Notes: generated by a model from the sequence alone, not told the origin. A DNA stretch of 64,000 nucleotides from Gerris lacustris (GCA_951217055.1 OX578277.1:112162514-112226513), one strand, 5' to 3'; numbered from the stretch's first letter, positions 46,883 through 59,377 are shown. Numbers and translations are program-made.

Positions 46883-47660
46883 TTTTTTTTTAAAGATATA
46901 TATAAAATAAACCCTCATGTACACAAGGGAAATGTTGGGAGCCAGGGGGTTTTAAGGGTGGGGTATTCACTCAGGACAGCTAATAACCTTGGAATTAGAT
47001 GCACTCACAAAAATCCACATGAAAAACTCCATAAATAATTGTTTTAATTTTAAAAATATAGAAATATCACACATTTGTATATAAAAGTGTGATATTCCTT
47101 TGTCCCAAAGCACATTGGACTGAATATCTCTTTGTCTTAATAGGTAGTTAGACTAAGGGATATAAACTCTACTTTATTTATTCCTTTATAAGAATTACAA
47201 TAAAGGGATATTTTGTCTTATTTACATTGGTACAAAGCAGTATCACACATTTGTACATATAGTCATAACATCCATTGTCCTAATATAGGTATAATAAATA
47301 TTATGTATGAGTAATAATCGATTATATTAATATACCCTTAATATTATAATCGATTGTAAAAATGTTTGGGAGAGCATAATATGTTTTAAATGGTTGTTAT
47401 GTGCTGGAATTAAAAAACGAATTTATTTTTGTTCACATTATGGGTTTTTAATCGAAACTTTAAAAAATAATTTGGTTCATATTTCTAATTTTGTACATTT
47501 ATATTACTATTATTGTGTTTTATGTGTTAATTCAATCATTTTGAAGGCTTTTGGCTATCCTGAGTGAATCCCCCACCCTTAAAATCCCCCTGGTTCCCAA
47601 CAATTCCCTTGAGTGGAGTGGTTATTTTATATACATATATTTTTTTAAAAAAACTATTCA
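46883..47660. repeat. Foldback element, about 0.78 kb
   Basis: Arms include TTGGGAGCCAGGGGGTTTTA with GTATTCACTCAGGA (46934-46977) and the inverse TCCTGAGTGAATC...CCAACAATTCCC (47557-47605), extending outwards through TATATAAAATAA/TTATTTTATATA. Interior A+T rich. Confidence 0.7.
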
Positions 47661-48184
47661 CTTTAATAGTATGTACCACGTTGGAATTGCCAAATTATAG
47701 AAAGGAACAGTTTAAAAAAAAAACGAAGTCAAATCGAACAATTAGAAATAGGTGGGAGTTTACGTGCATATTTACCGAAACTCGTTTTAAAAGACAACGT
47801 TTTTTCAACCTGTAGTACACGACAGTTTGAAAATTCAATGGTCGATATAACCTACTAAATGAAGCCACGTGGAGGGGGGTTGAACTGGAACAAACGCTAA
47901 CAACTGGGTGATCGATTGCTTGAATTATTTATGTGAGGACGGGGCAAGTTGGAACACGGTGCCCCCTGGTTTGGAGGCAGGTAAATAATCAACTCGATGA
48001 GGCTAAGAAAGCACTGCCTCAATCCTATCTGTGTGAGGCAAACTCCCTTCTGCCTCACGCGACAACTTACTCCATTACATTTATTTTTGCCATTGCCTCA
48101 CGAAACAATACTACAAATAAATAAGTTGCTATTTACAATTTTTAAGTATTAGTAAAATAGGTTGTTTTCTTTCTTTATACGTTT
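47661..48184. other. Non-coding, nothing recognised
   Basis: Contains a possible splice-donor-like GGCAG/GTAAAT near 47980, unsupported by any exon signal. Confidence 0.4.
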
Positions 48185-48780
48185 CGATCGATAACTGTTA
48201 TTAGGTAGGAGTTTATTAAATGAATACTTGTAGGAAGGTAATAAGTAAATTGTTACCTGTAGGAGGTTATTACATTGTTAACTATAGGAGGATATTAGGT
48301 GGTTACCTGTAAGAGGGTTTTTTATAGTCACATGGAGGGGTTATTAAATTGTTACCTGTAGGAGGTTATTACATTGTAAACTGTAGGAGGATATTAGGTG
48401 GTTACCTGTAAGAGGTTTTTATATAGAAACATGGAGGGGTTATTAAATTGTTACCTGTAGAAGATTATTACATTGTTAACTGTAGGAGGATATTGGGTGG
48501 TCACCTGTAAGAGGTTTTTATATAGTTACATGGAGGGGTTATTACATTGTTAACTGTAGGAGGTTATTAGCTGGTTATCTTTAAGAGGTTATTATATAGG
48601 TACATGGATATGGTTATTAAATGGTTACCTGCTGGAGTATGAGGTAATTATGGTTACCATTAGGAAGCTAAGTTTCATAGTTCGTTGCATGTAGGTAATT
48701 ACTAAATTGTTATCTGCAAGAGGTTATTACATGATTACCTGTAGGAGGTTATTAAATAGTTACCTGTAGGATTTTCTGTT
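48185..48780. repeat. Degenerate tandem array, about 105-bp higher-order unit
   Basis: Repeated phrases GTTACCTGTAGGAGGTTATT, ACTGTAGGAGGATATT and ACATGGAGGGGTTATTAAA recur in the same order about five times with drift. Confidence 0.8.
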
Positions 48781-48814
48781 CCCTGGTATCAGTCATCTCA
48801 GGTAACATTATGTT

Positions 48815-49050
48815 TGCTTTCTCATATACATAGAGAGAATGTATTGTGATGCCAGGTAAATTCGATTTTTAAGAATTTACACGTTTTGAGGTCCACTGAG
48901 TACATAAAAGCAACTGTGCAGGTACCACATGGAGCCTAAATTACTGGACCGAGTAAGATGAAATTTGGCAAATAGTTTAAGGAAAATCATACCCCGTGCG
49001 AAATCAGTTCTAAAATCTAGTTCCTGAGAAAATAGCAATAAACACAAAGA
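48815..49050 (-). repeat. Family C-like fragment
   Basis: TTTCTCATATACATAGAGAG, GTATTGTGATGCCAGG, TTACACGTTTTGAGGTCC and AAATCATACCCCG match family C in reverse. Confidence 0.6.
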
Positions 49051-49079
49051 GTGAGAAGTCAGGAGTTTTACGGAATGGA

Positions 49080-49700
49080 ATTATCACTAAACTGCGAGTT
49101 TTTCATATTTGGTGGGGTTTAATATGATAATATGAATATTTTCATACTTATAAAAATAAATATGTAGGAATGGGGGGGGGGGGGGGGGGGGATGGCAGAC
49201 GGTCTTGTCTATCGTGAGCACAGCTTCACAGCTTTCATTGAGCTATCAGGCATCCTCCAGACAAAATTGTCGTGGGCATTTCATCGCCTGCCATAAGGTA
49301 TTTCCATGAATTATTAAAATTTTAGGACTAGCCGTTATAGGATAGGCTAGTTGGGGGGGGGGGGGGGGGTTGTGTGACATTTTGGCGCTAAATATGCAAT
49401 ATTGGTGGTAAACAGCACAATAGTCATAAAATGTCATATATATTTCTAATCTACTCTTCACTAGCTTTCATGTGATGCCCATCTCATTAATTAAACATTT
49501 TAAGCTTTGCACATTTTTGGGCATTACGCATGCTCAATGTGATTTTTCCTATGTGTAGGCCAAAAATTTATGGCAGTATTTCAAATTTCACATCTCTAAA
49601 GGTGAACGGTTCGAAGGATATGAACCAAAGTATGATGGACAGACAGACACATCACCCTCGGTACAAGGGTTTCAAGGATGATCTACGAAAAACCTAAAAG
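49080..49700 (+). repeat. Family E copy, diverged
   Basis: Long G runs (49167-49191 and 49352-49369), CATGAATTATTAAAATTTTA, CTACTCTTCACTAGCTTTCA and ACACATCACCCTCGG in the order seen at 13681-14565. Confidence 0.6.
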
Positions 49701-49734
49701 TGAGGTGAAAATTGTGTGTATTATATACGCGAGA

Positions 49735-49810
49735 TTTTACCTCCGTGGTGCAATTGTTAGCACTTATGCCTGCTGAATCAGAAATTGGTGGATCGAGACT
49801 CTTCCAAGTG
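49735..49810 (+). repeat. tRNA-like relic
   Basis: CCTCCGTGGTGCAATTGTTA (A-box-like), GCTGAAT in the anticodon region and GGTGGATCGAGACTC (degenerate B box) resemble a tRNA-Asn-type layout, but the anticodon stem and T arm do not pair well. It is a pseudo-tRNA or SINE head. Confidence 0.45.
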
Positions 49811-50765
49811 AGTTTTTTTTTACAGGCAAATAAACTGTCTACTTAAGCCGGGAGTTGATTTACTTGAAAACAATCCATTACTTAGCCGATTCTCGAAACA
49901 CAAACTTGGTTTCACGATTTCGTTTCATCCAAGCCAATTTAATCTACCGCGCCTAAAGAAGTTTCACTTCAAAAACAAAAGTAAACTTTGAACTTTACTG
50001 TTCAAATAAAAAAAAGTCGGTTTATTTTCAAGTTGAAAATAATTAGAAAATTGTTTAACGCTGATAAAGAATGAGAGCGAATTGGTTTTTTCGTTTCCTT
50101 TTTAAAGATAAGTTTTTAAGAATCAGTCAGAGGATTGTTAAAATGTGAGAAGTTTTGCTTATCTTGTATTAGAATCAATAGTGGAGGAGATAAAAAACTT
50201 GAGAAGCTTGAAGCTCTCAAGACAAGCAAGAGGTTAACTGAGCTGCTCGTTAGCTTACAACTCTAGGGGGCTTGAAACCAAGTCCTGGATATCAAGCACA
50301 AAGTCCTCTGCTTGATATCGTGCAACAACCTCACCAGAACCCAGCAGCAAAACTCCTTGTCTACTTCAACTCTAGTCTCGCCACTCTGCATACTTGAGAC
50401 TCGATCCACTGGAAAAACAAACAGTTTTCCTCTCCCAGGGGGGGGGGGGGGGGGGGGGGGGACCTGGGGGGGCTCCACGACTCGAGCAGACAAATCTCTC
50501 TCGGGTTTCCCCTTACTCCTTAATATCTCTACATTTTCTTCATTGGTTTTCTCTTATCTTTGAAGAGAAGCAAGGGAGTGCCTGGTTCTAGAAAATAATA
50601 AAAATCAGAAGCAAATACTTTCATTTAAGTATTTTTTTGAGCTTCGTGGGGGGATTAAGCATATATGTTATCATATTATGAAATAAATGTTTCCCTCTAT
50701 CCCACCCTACACAAATTAGAAATAATCTACCAATTAGTGTGGCACATAGCCTCCTCGCTTCCTAT
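49811..50765. other. Non-coding with a long poly-G run
   Basis: A G24-type run with neighbours at 50438-50470 is the only marked feature. Open frames crossing it on both strands are artefacts of low complexity. A short family E edge lies near 50625-50665. Confidence 0.45.
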
Positions 50766-50769
50766 TTCG

Positions 50770-51130
50770 TAAAATTTAATGTTTTTAAAACCTATTATTA
50801 TCTGCGGGCTACTTTCGACGAACCATCAAAATTTGATAAAAACCAGATAAGTACTTTTGAAGCTATAGGTTTAAATAAATGTATGTTCGTGTGGAAGAGA
50901 AACAAATGACCTAATAATTATGTGGGACCAAAAATGGGCTAATTATGACCTACCAACAAATGTAATTAAAAATTGAGCCACAGACCAAGAAACAGACACG
51001 GAATCGAAATTGATCCCTGATATCTGAAACGGATTTCAGTCTTAGAATTTTTTAAATCGGATACCTAAAATTCATTTCGTTCTTCAGAACAATCACATAG
51101 CTTAGGTTACCTTCAGTAAGCTCGGATTTT
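50770..51130 (+). repeat. Family H2 dispersed element
   Basis: AACCAGATAAGTACTTTTGA, GTGGAAGAGAAACAAATGA, TCTGAAACGGATTTCAGTC and TTCTTCAGAACAATCACATA in order, ending at GGTTACCTTCAGTAAGCTCG. Confidence 0.7.
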
Positions 51131-51835
51131 TTTGGGTTACATTTCAACTCATGTATTTGTAATTTACTCTTGAGTACTCTTTAGATATCCCACTCAAAAA
51201 ATTTAATCATATCACATTTGTGCTAATTAAATTTTTAACTTTACGTCAAAAAGTTGCGCCAGTTTTAAATTTCATCCCTCTGCCTTTCATGCTTTCCTCG
51301 ACGCATGTCAATAGTCCAATGAAGACTGACTGTTTGGCGCCGGGAACCAGTTTGTTTACGGAACGTGATCAAACAGGCTTCCCTGCTTATCACCAAGGGT
51401 ACCAACTGACCGTTTTAATTTCCAAAAACAAATCAGATATTAGTAAATTAATTCATTTTTTTTTTTTTCCAAATCTTGTAAGCTAAATTTCACCCACATC
51501 CCGTCTAGATAGATAGATGAAACTTGCATAAATTATGTATTTCCGATGAAAATACAATAATTAATCATAATTAAACTAGGTGTGCAATGCAGTTGTCTGC
51601 TTGCAATATTGAGCTGAGGTGTGCATATTAATCTTAAACAATAAACATGTTTATTTTTATAAACAGCTGAAATCGGATCAAAAATAGTAATATTTCTAAT
51701 TTTTATTTAAAAAGAATATTTTCTTAAATGATTTCTTTAAAATTTCCTCTTAAATCAAAAAATATGGCAAAAGTGAACTTAACAACAATAACTTTACTCT
51801 TTCCAACGACAAGCATCATTAAAGGCATACACTAT
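51131..51835. other. Non-coding, nothing recognised
   Basis: A+T rich; no gene or clear repeat family. Confidence 0.45.
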
Positions 51836-51839
51836 TTTA

Positions 51840-52085
51840 ACTTTTGTATCCCGCACCCCTTACCCCTGTGTACCAATTTGGACTGTATCAAATTTATACC
51901 TTCCTGTCATTAGTCACTATCACCGTGTGTGGATCAGTTCAGCCGTTCAGGAGGAAACTTTAGTACCCCGTACCCCTGTGTACCAATTTGGACCATTTCA
52001 GATTTATACCTTCCTGCGGTTGGTCAATAACCGTACCGAATTTTGTGTGGATCGGTTCAGCCGTTCAGGAGGAGTATTCCTTCAA
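51840..52085 (+). repeat. Direct duplication of about 120 bp
   Basis: ACCCCTGTGTACCAATTTGG, TTTATACCTTCCTG and CAGTTCAGCCGTTCAGGAGG occur twice (from about 51863 and 51970). The second copy has an extra TTGGTCAATAACCGTACCG. Related wording occurs in many insect mobile elements. Confidence 0.75.
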
Positions 52086-52539
52086 ACAAATGCAAAGTGT
52101 AGTATGAGAGCTTCGCTTCGCTCAGCTCAATTACTTAATAAATTAATTATGTGGAAAATTCTATTGAAATGATTGAATTAAGAGAATATATGAAAGAGTG
52201 CCGTGAAATATATTTTTTAATTAACTTGTTTGTTTATGTCCACAGGATCAAGGATCAAATATTATAAAATATTGTCTCAAATTTGATTTATGTATAAGCA
52301 AGGTTTTGTTATTAGTTTAATTCTGTGATTGTATTGTTTCAGAAAGCTGTAGTATCGCCAGCTACACCTGACTTATAGTTCCAGCCTTCACATCTCCTTC
52401 TAACCGCTCAGGTACATCTTATATAACTTCATATTTTCTATATAATTTGGGTTTGCCAGGCGTCCTAGATTTCCGGGATTGTCCCAGTTTTGGACATAAA
52501 ATCCCGGTGTTCCGAAGAAAATTTTCGTGACGCTATAAT

Positions 52540-52990
52540 GTCCCGGTTTTCAACAAAGACGTCGAAAATATATAATTTTGAGGCTAAATCGAGAAATACA
52601 TTTCACCTCTAAAATTTTGGATGTAAAATCTGTATTTTTTAATTGAAAGAGTTTGAAATTAAAGAAAAGGGGAAAGAGTATTTTTCTATAATGTCCTACA
52701 TCCATATTCATAAAAATCATACTTTGAGTTGAAAACAAGAAAATTTACCCCTAAATTTGAGGGTGCTAATTTGACCCTTAAAAACTTTGAAAAAAACCTG
52801 AAAAAAAAAAAATCTTGAATACTTTTTCAACGATTTTGATTTACAAATTCTAAAATGTAGTCCATTCAAATACTAATCTAATCATAATATATAAGTTCTT
52901 AACCCGGAAACAATCTAGTTCCAAGAAAAATTGATGAAATCAAACATGATTTTGATTGAAAATTACGAACAAAAAGTAAACAACCACCTG
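52540..52990 (-). repeat. Family C-like fragment, highly diverged
   Basis: TTCTAAAATGTAGTCCATTC and AAAATTGATGAAATC order follows the 38420-38800 copy; many changes. Confidence 0.45.
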
Positions 52991-53427
52991 TTAAATACTT
53001 TTTAGGGTTTCGAGGTCATTCCAGAAACCCTTATGCTTTTAGTAGTTCCTCCTCCCGTCCGTCGGAGGATCTTGAAGTATATCTCCCGACCTATATTGTA
53101 GCTAGAGATTTGAAATTTGAGATTTACAAAAGTTAAACTTTTGCGAAAAAGAAAAAGATTACAAACTTAAACACTTAAATTTCTTCGATCAGTGAGCAAT
53201 TGCGAACTGATTGCAATATGTTTCTTTTTTTTTTGTAATTTTTGACTGGGGTATCACATTTGAAATGTGTTGAACTGTAGATAAAAAAATATATAACGTG
53301 TCCAAAAATGGTGGCAATTACCTCCAAAGAAACAAAATAAGTGCATAACTAAATTACTAAAGTATATAATACATGAACACCTTTCTCCTCTAAGGTACAA
53401 CTTTTTATACATATTTTAGTAAAAACA

Positions 53428-54094
53428 ATAGTTATTTATGCACCTAGGGAGTAAAGTAAGGCATTATTCCCTGAGCGAAAAAGTTGGTTCTTTAAGCGAA
53501 GCCGAAGGAACCATGGTCCCTAAAACCCGAGGCGTAGCCGAGGGAATTAGGCTCTTTAATTCCCAAGGTGCAGCCGAGGGAATAACTCTAATTAGCTCCC
53601 AAAGCGCAGCCGAGGGAGATAATTCTCACCAGGGGAATAATAGCACTTAACTCACGAGGTACATACAATATTTTATCTCCAGTAGGAAGAAAATACACAT
53701 TTTCATCCATTGCTTACTTTTTATTTATTATTTTAATAAATAACAATAATTATTAGCACTTTTAATAGCAGATATAAGAGATTCAATATTAAAAAAAAAG
53801 AATTGGAATTTAACTCAAATAGAAGGTTATTTAGATGCAGGTTATAAACAAAGATAAGCATGGTCTAAAAAGCAGTGTCACCAACCTGATTTCAACAGCT
53901 TCATTACATTAGCCATTCATTTTCTACTATTTATAAAATAATTAAGTTGCAATCTTTACTTTTTTGCCCTACTTTACTTTTCGGCCCTACTTTTACTTTT
54001 TCTCCCTACTTTTTGAGTTCAGAGATGAAAAGACTTACTTTAGTCCCTCTAAACTAATTTAAAAATCATAACTTTTTCTCCCTACTGGAGATAA
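53428..54094 (+). mobile_element. Hairpin-array element, copy 6
   Basis: Head TAGTTATTTATGCACCTA and end CTACTGGAGATAAA. Four hairpin units are present with variant loops GAA, GTA, GCA and GCA (near 53500, 53530, 53570 and 53605). Outer stems of the last two have decayed. Internal TTTATCTCCAGTAGGAAG at about 53672. Confidence 0.85.
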
Positions 54095-54254
54095 AAAAAA
54101 TTAATGATGTAAATATGAATTTTTACGACCAAAGAAACCCTTTTAGTAGCTTGCTGGCAAGTACTTGACGGGATTTTTAAATATGTTTTAAGGTTTGAAT
54201 ACATTATCAATATCTATATGAGACATTTCTGCTCGATTTATGCTGTCAATTATT

Positions 54255-54570
54255 TTACTACGTTTTTATTAGCTTGCATTCTTGTTTGTTTGTTTGTTTG
54301 TTTGTCCGGTACAAATCTGGCAATCGATTTTTAACTAACTTCCCGAATAGCTAGACATTTGAAACTTTTAGCATAGCTCAGAACACGATGACAATGCATT
54401 ATTTTAATACTTTTAGCCATCTTTCAGCAGAATTTAATTAGTTTTCAGCAAATTTTGCTGTGCAGAAAGTTAGTTCGGAAAAAATCCGCAAGTTATTTTA
54501 TTTGTTTTGCCCTATCCAATATTTACGCAATCTTCATTTTGACGGGTCTCAAATTTCTGATAGATAAACA
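54255..54570 (+). repeat. Family Q, plus copy
   Basis: TACTACGTTTTTATTAGCTT, (GTTT)n, GAACACGATGACAATGCATT, TTAGTTCGGAAAAAATCCGC, TTCATTTTGACGGG. Inverse of 8830-9115. The family appears to resume at 54795-54845 after about 225 bp of other sequence. Confidence 0.75.
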
Positions 54571-54849
54571 TTGAATGACAGCAAAACCGGAAATATCGAT
54601 TATATTATTCCAAATATTTCGATGGCATGCTTTAGATTTGGTGTTGGGGAGATCCGTTTATAGGTTTAAGATCAGCTCTCTGGATGGTTGTCATTTATGT
54701 GAAGTAAATAAATTCGGAACTATTTTTTTTTTTTTTTTTTCACTAACATTATATATTATATAACAATAATAATTATATTATCAACATTACATACGATTCA
54801 ACAGAAAATTTAAAAACGTAGTATATAAAAAGTTCTTTTTATTTTGAAA

Positions 54850-55280
54850 TTTTGATTTTAATGTTTAAATTTTCTGCCTGAGTTTTAAAGGAGTATAATT
54901 TAGCCAGAAAAGAGACGATTGACTCAAGATTTGAATATTTTAGGGAAATGTTACGGTCGATCAGTTTTTTTATTAGGTGTAAGTGTTATTATGGTATAGA
55001 GTGGAGCTGTTGATAGTACCAGTTGATTAGGTTTGGTTTACCAGTACCTGTTAACAAGTCTTCAGTTGCGGGCCTTGAGTTGCATCGTGCCCAGTTAGGT
55101 TGTTGAATCGATGTAATCGGTGAGATCAAAGTCGCGTGCTCTCTTGACCGCAGTTGTATCGATTCATTTGAATTACCTTGAGTGAGTGACACCACTGCAG
55201 AACCAGACTGCGCCAAACTCAACAACCAGGCCTTCTCTGTAATTTACCTAATTTTCACATCAAACTATATTTCTAGATAT
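54850..55280. other. Non-coding, nothing recognised
   Basis: Moderate G+C between 55010 and 55220, no match to the families here, no convincing frame. Confidence 0.4.
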
Positions 55281-55574
55281 TCATAAAATATATATATATA
55301 TATATATATATTTATTATACCTCCAATTTTTTTATTCTATTCTCTAAACTGCTCTCTATAAAATAATGATAGGTTTGGTAAGGGTACGACCTCCAACCCT
55401 TAAGGGTCCTCAGCAAACTAAATCCTAGCCATAATCAGCTTTACCCCCATTACAACTTTACTCCATTAGAACGAGTAAAACTGGGATTTTCTCTCTTTTC
55501 TACTTCATACTGCCCATACAAGAGCAGTTTCATGACTATGACCTATTATTTTCAAGGTTTTTAAACACCCTAAC

Positions 55575-55575
55575 A

Positions 55576-55659
<84 letters not shown>

Positions 55660-55660
55660 G
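55575..55660. repeat. (TA)n microsatellite
   Basis: Long TA tract immediately preceding a foldback element. Confidence 0.95.
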
Positions 55661-55674
55661 TAATATATATATAT

Positions 55675-56443
55675 GCTGGGTGTCCCAGCTAATATGGAAC
55701 AGCAAATTATCTCCGGAACCATGATAGATAGAAAGATGTGGCTTTCAGGGTTTGATAATGGCTGTAAATGCTGAACATCTTCTTTGTTCAGCAAAAGTTT
55801 GTGCAGTTTAAATAATAATTAAAAAAATGAATTAAGAAGCCATATTTTTTTTATTCTAGATTTGGATTCTATGGCTAAAGATAAGAATTATTTACTCTTG
55901 GAAATGTTTCGCTCCGAGCATTAATATGTCGTCTGGAGAGCACTGAATCTACTAAAATTGAAACTTTAAGTCCATTTTACAGCTAAAGTAAAAGATTTAG
56001 AAAAAATATTTAGGATACAAAAATGTCTCATTTTTTGCTGTAAAATCCAAATACAGATCCCTTATTTGTAACTGTTTTTTTGCAAAAAAAAAAGTGTTCA
56101 GCAATGCCGAAAACATGAAAAAAATTACCAATAATCCATATTTTTCACAATGGGTTTGGATTTTACGGCAAAAAAATAAGAGTTACTTCTTAAATTTATT
56201 AGTTTAGCTGTAAAATGGACTTAAATATTCAATTTTATCAGGTTCAGTGCTCTCCAGACGGAAAAACTAATGCCCGGACCAAAAAATTTTCAAGAGTGAA
56301 AAATTCTTATTTTTAGCCATATAATCCAAATCTAGTCTACAAAAAATACGGCTTCCTATGCACCATTTTTAATTTGCACTTTTGCTGAACACAGAAAATG
56401 TTCAGCAATTTTTCTAGAAGCGCATTGATAGCCATTATCAAAC

Positions 56444-56446
<3 letters not shown>
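55675..56446. mobile_element. Foldback element between TA tracts, one end truncated
   Basis: The left end GCTGGGTGTCCCAGCTAATA is followed by arms (55760-55990 and 56205-56440) containing GATAATGGCTGTAAATGCTG, TCTGGAGAGCACTGAA and TAAGTCCATTTTACAGCTAA in inverted order. The right outer 60 bp is missing, and TA repeats begin at the breakpoint. Confidence 0.75.
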
Positions 56447-56521
<75 letters not shown>

Positions 56522-56550
56522 TTACACACACATATACACAAAATATATAT

Positions 56551-56614
<64 letters not shown>
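56446..56614. repeat. Compound (TA)n(CA)n(TA)n microsatellite
   Basis: A TA tract, a (CA)-rich middle (56521-56566) and a second TA tract. Confidence 0.95.
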
Positions 56615-56619
<5 letters not shown>

Positions 56620-56648
56620 AAATCCAAGGAAACCCAGGTTTCGGTCAT

Positions 56649-57224
56649 AAAAATAGTACATTACGCGTCGAGTGCGGAAAGTAGCATTTTGCATGCGAGT
56701 GTGGAGTTTGCACCCGAGCGACAGCGAGGGTGGTAAATCCACATGAGCAATGCAAAATGCCGTTTTCGCACGAGTTGCGTACCGTACTTTATCAACGATT
56801 GTTAGATTTAAATAATTAATACAGAAACAAATAAACTTGCTGTATGTAAGTTCGTATCTCTCTCTTGATAAAGATGGCATTAATTTATTACTTGTATTTT
56901 TTGCCGAATTAATTATTTCTGGAGGATTATTATTCTCCACATTTTCGTCAAAGTCACTTGATTCACTCATTGTTTTTCACTAAAAATTCGATATAAACAG
57001 TTACTTTAGTAAAAGAACAGCAAATTAGTTTTGTTAGATGTAAACAAACTCGCCAATCGTGCGTAAAGCTGAAGAATTCCTCTTCTTTACCGCACTAGCG
57101 TGGTAAAGAAGAGGAATTATTCAGAACTATGAAACGCGCATGCGCAATGAATACAAGTACGTAAATAATCACTTTCTACGCATCAAAACAAAGATATAAT
57201 GTTTTTCGTATCAATCGTAGATCT
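56649..57224 (-). mobile_element. Element fragment with N-terminal ORF, possibly Crypton-like
   Basis: Homologous to 20217-20763. On the minus strand an ATG at 56970 opens a frame [15 protein letters not shown]..., then [18 protein letters not shown]. An acidic start followed by SRExYELTYxxF resembles the N-terminal SAM-like region of tyrosine recombinases in insect Crypton-type elements. The frame then passes through a GC-rich repeat-like stretch (RTRRVMYYF) and runs into the TA tract, with no catalytic domain. This is inference from a short motif; it could be another protein family. A near-perfect hairpin centred near 57108 (AATTCCTCTTCTTTACC) lies at the other end. Confidence 0.4.
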
Positions 57225-57459
57225 ATATTACACCACTCCCAACATACTCAAACACCTGACTTTTGGGTCTTTATTAAAACCTGCTTCATAGGATCAAAAA
57301 TAAAAGAAAAAATGTTTACAAATAAGGATGCAATATAGCTGAAGAAATAAGCTTCTAAAAATACTATACTGGAAACTTACATTAAACCAGTTAAAAGTAG
57401 TGTAAATTAAGGAAAAAATCTACAAAAATAATTAAAAATGTTTGACTAAAAAAAATGTT

Positions 57460-57780
57460 TCCCTGGATTTTGTACACACGTGGACCTCGCGTGCTCCCAT
57501 AAATATGATGGGATAAAATGAGGTGAAAAAAAAGCGGCGCTGGAGAGATAATAGCGAATGCAGACATATTGTTATTAAAAGCTGTTAAAATAGAACTGCT
57601 TCAGATTCCCTCTCTATCGCTCCTAGATAAAAAAGAGAAGCGGCCCTTAATAGCAGAACGAATTTCAGTAATAATGAAATGAATACATGAAGGCGAGTTT
57701 GTTGCCTTTTAATTACCCCTTGTAATTGGATATATTGCACTCTTTTATAATTAAACGAAAGTTCACAGCAAGGCACCTGC
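57460..57780. other. Low-repeat segment, candidate conserved non-coding DNA
   Basis: No match to repeat families in the window. It contains CATAAATATGATGGGAT, GCCCTTAATAGCAG and CTTTTAATTACCCCTTGTAA, resembling clustered homeodomain-type sites. Evidence is only compositional. Confidence 0.3.
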
Positions 57781-58082
57781 CAACTCAGTTTATTGCTTTA
57801 ACAATATTACTTGGTTCTACTCAGATTTGCAACAATTTTGCTTAATGAACAAAACTGAATATAATTAATCTCAAAATTGAGTTTGAAAAGTTGATTGCTG
57901 AAAACAAAAACATCATAGTTAATGCTTAAGACAGACCGGACTCTACAGCTGCAAGTGATCAATTAATACAAGTGTGTGTTAGTCCATTAGAATTAGGATT
58001 AACCATAATTTATATAATGAAGGTTGTGGCAGAGAAACTTGCTTTTTTCAAAGATAAATAAACAAAATCTGCCAATTAGTGC

Positions 58083-58220
58083 AGTGGCGTAGGAACGGGG
58101 GGGGGGGGGGGGGGCTATTGGGTTTGAGCCCCCCCCCCCCCCCCCCCCGTCAGATTTGAAGGGGCTGTAAAATAAAAATTAGTACATGGGTTTATGTCTA
58201 AAACTGCTTAAAATGCTGAG
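58083..58220 (+). mobile_element. hAT-type left terminus
   Basis: CAGTGGCGTAGGAACG followed by G18 and, after 14 bases, C20+ is the typical start of a large hAT group (CAGTGGCGTA, then G/C-rich hairpin). The matching right end was not found, so the element is truncated. Confidence 0.65.
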
Positions 58221-58516
58221 TCAGTAACTAAGTGGTTGTTGTTCCTGTTGGACGCCGTGGTAGTAGTTTCGCTTATATTAAAGAGTTGTCTGATATAATA
58301 TGTCCTCTGGTCCGTTCTGTTCGAATCCTTAACGCTCTTTGTCCAGGCCCGTTTTAGACGTTCACTGCACCCTGGGCACCCCGTCACGGTGCGCCCCCCC
58401 CCCCCCCTTATTTGTATACTTATACAAATAATATTTTTAATATAAAATAATATTTAATTGGAGTAGTTGGGTCTTCTAGGGTATAATAAGTACAAATTTA
58501 CTTTTCAATAATGGCT

Positions 58517-58545
58517 ATATTTCGACCTTCTTGGTCATCTTCACT
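58517..58545 (-). ncRNA. Degenerate hammerhead-like motif
   Basis: In reverse: GTGAAGATGACC, loop AAGAA, GGTCGAAATATAG. Stem II and GAAA are intact, but the first core base is G instead of C, and the palindromic ACGT is replaced by ATAT. Probably a decayed relative. Confidence 0.35.
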
Positions 58546-58783
58546 AGAAGAAAGGAAACTAAAATAATATTGCTATAGAATCTTTTATGGTAAATATGCA
58601 CTTGTCTCAAAGAAATTGGGCGTAATAATTAACATTGGATTAAAAAGATAATTTTTGAAATAATAATAAATTGACTAAATTCTTAATGCATAATATTTAT
58701 TTATAAATTAAATTAATTATTATATTTTGGAGTTCCTTTCTTGGTAACGAATATTGGGTTATTGGAACTCAAACTAATTACTA

Positions 58784-59377
58784 ATAGTCCAGGAGATAGT
58801 GTGCAAAAAAGAGTGTGACTAACATCAAGTTAGAATTTTGTGATTAAGTAAATCTTGTGATGACTTTTAAGCATAGCGTATGAGGTCGGCTAAGTTCGTC
58901 TGCGGGACATAGCTTGGCAATAGGCATTTGAAAAAACCAAACCAGAGGAGAGTGGCCATGACACGCCTTTTTTGGTGGACAACGTGATTTTCATGATCCT
59001 GAGTACGATCTTAGTTAGTAGACTAATAATCAAGTTAATGGCAGTATGTCACTTAATAGGTGATTCAGTCAAATATTACTCCAAATCAAAGACTTCACCT
59101 GTTAAGTGACAAACTACCATCAACTTGATGTTTGGTCTACTAACTTATATTGTACTCAGGATCATGAAAATCACATTGTCCACCTAAAAGGGCAGGACAT
59201 GGCCGCTCTCCACCAGTTTATTTTTTTCAAATGCCTATTGCCAAGCTACGTACCGCAGACGAACTTAGCTGACCACGACCACATATACTTAAAAGGCACC
59301 ACAAGATATTTACTTGTACACAAAATCCTAGCTTGATGTTAATCAGACACTTTTTTGCACGCTATCTCCTGGACTAT
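58784..59377. repeat. Foldback inside the hAT-type element
   Basis: Arms begin ATAGTCCAGGAGATAG and include ACGAACTTAGC/GCTAAGTTCGT, GATTTTCATGATCCTGAGTA and the inverse. Spacer only about 10 bp near 59085. A single-arm relative is at 28955-29140. Confidence 0.8.

Noticed and set aside
50263..50593. Frames with poly-Pro or poly-Gly
   Set aside because: They are produced by the poly-G run at 50440-50461.
54989..55225. 78-codon minus-strand frame
   Set aside because: No recognisable domain and no sign of codon bias; the length is within the chance range.
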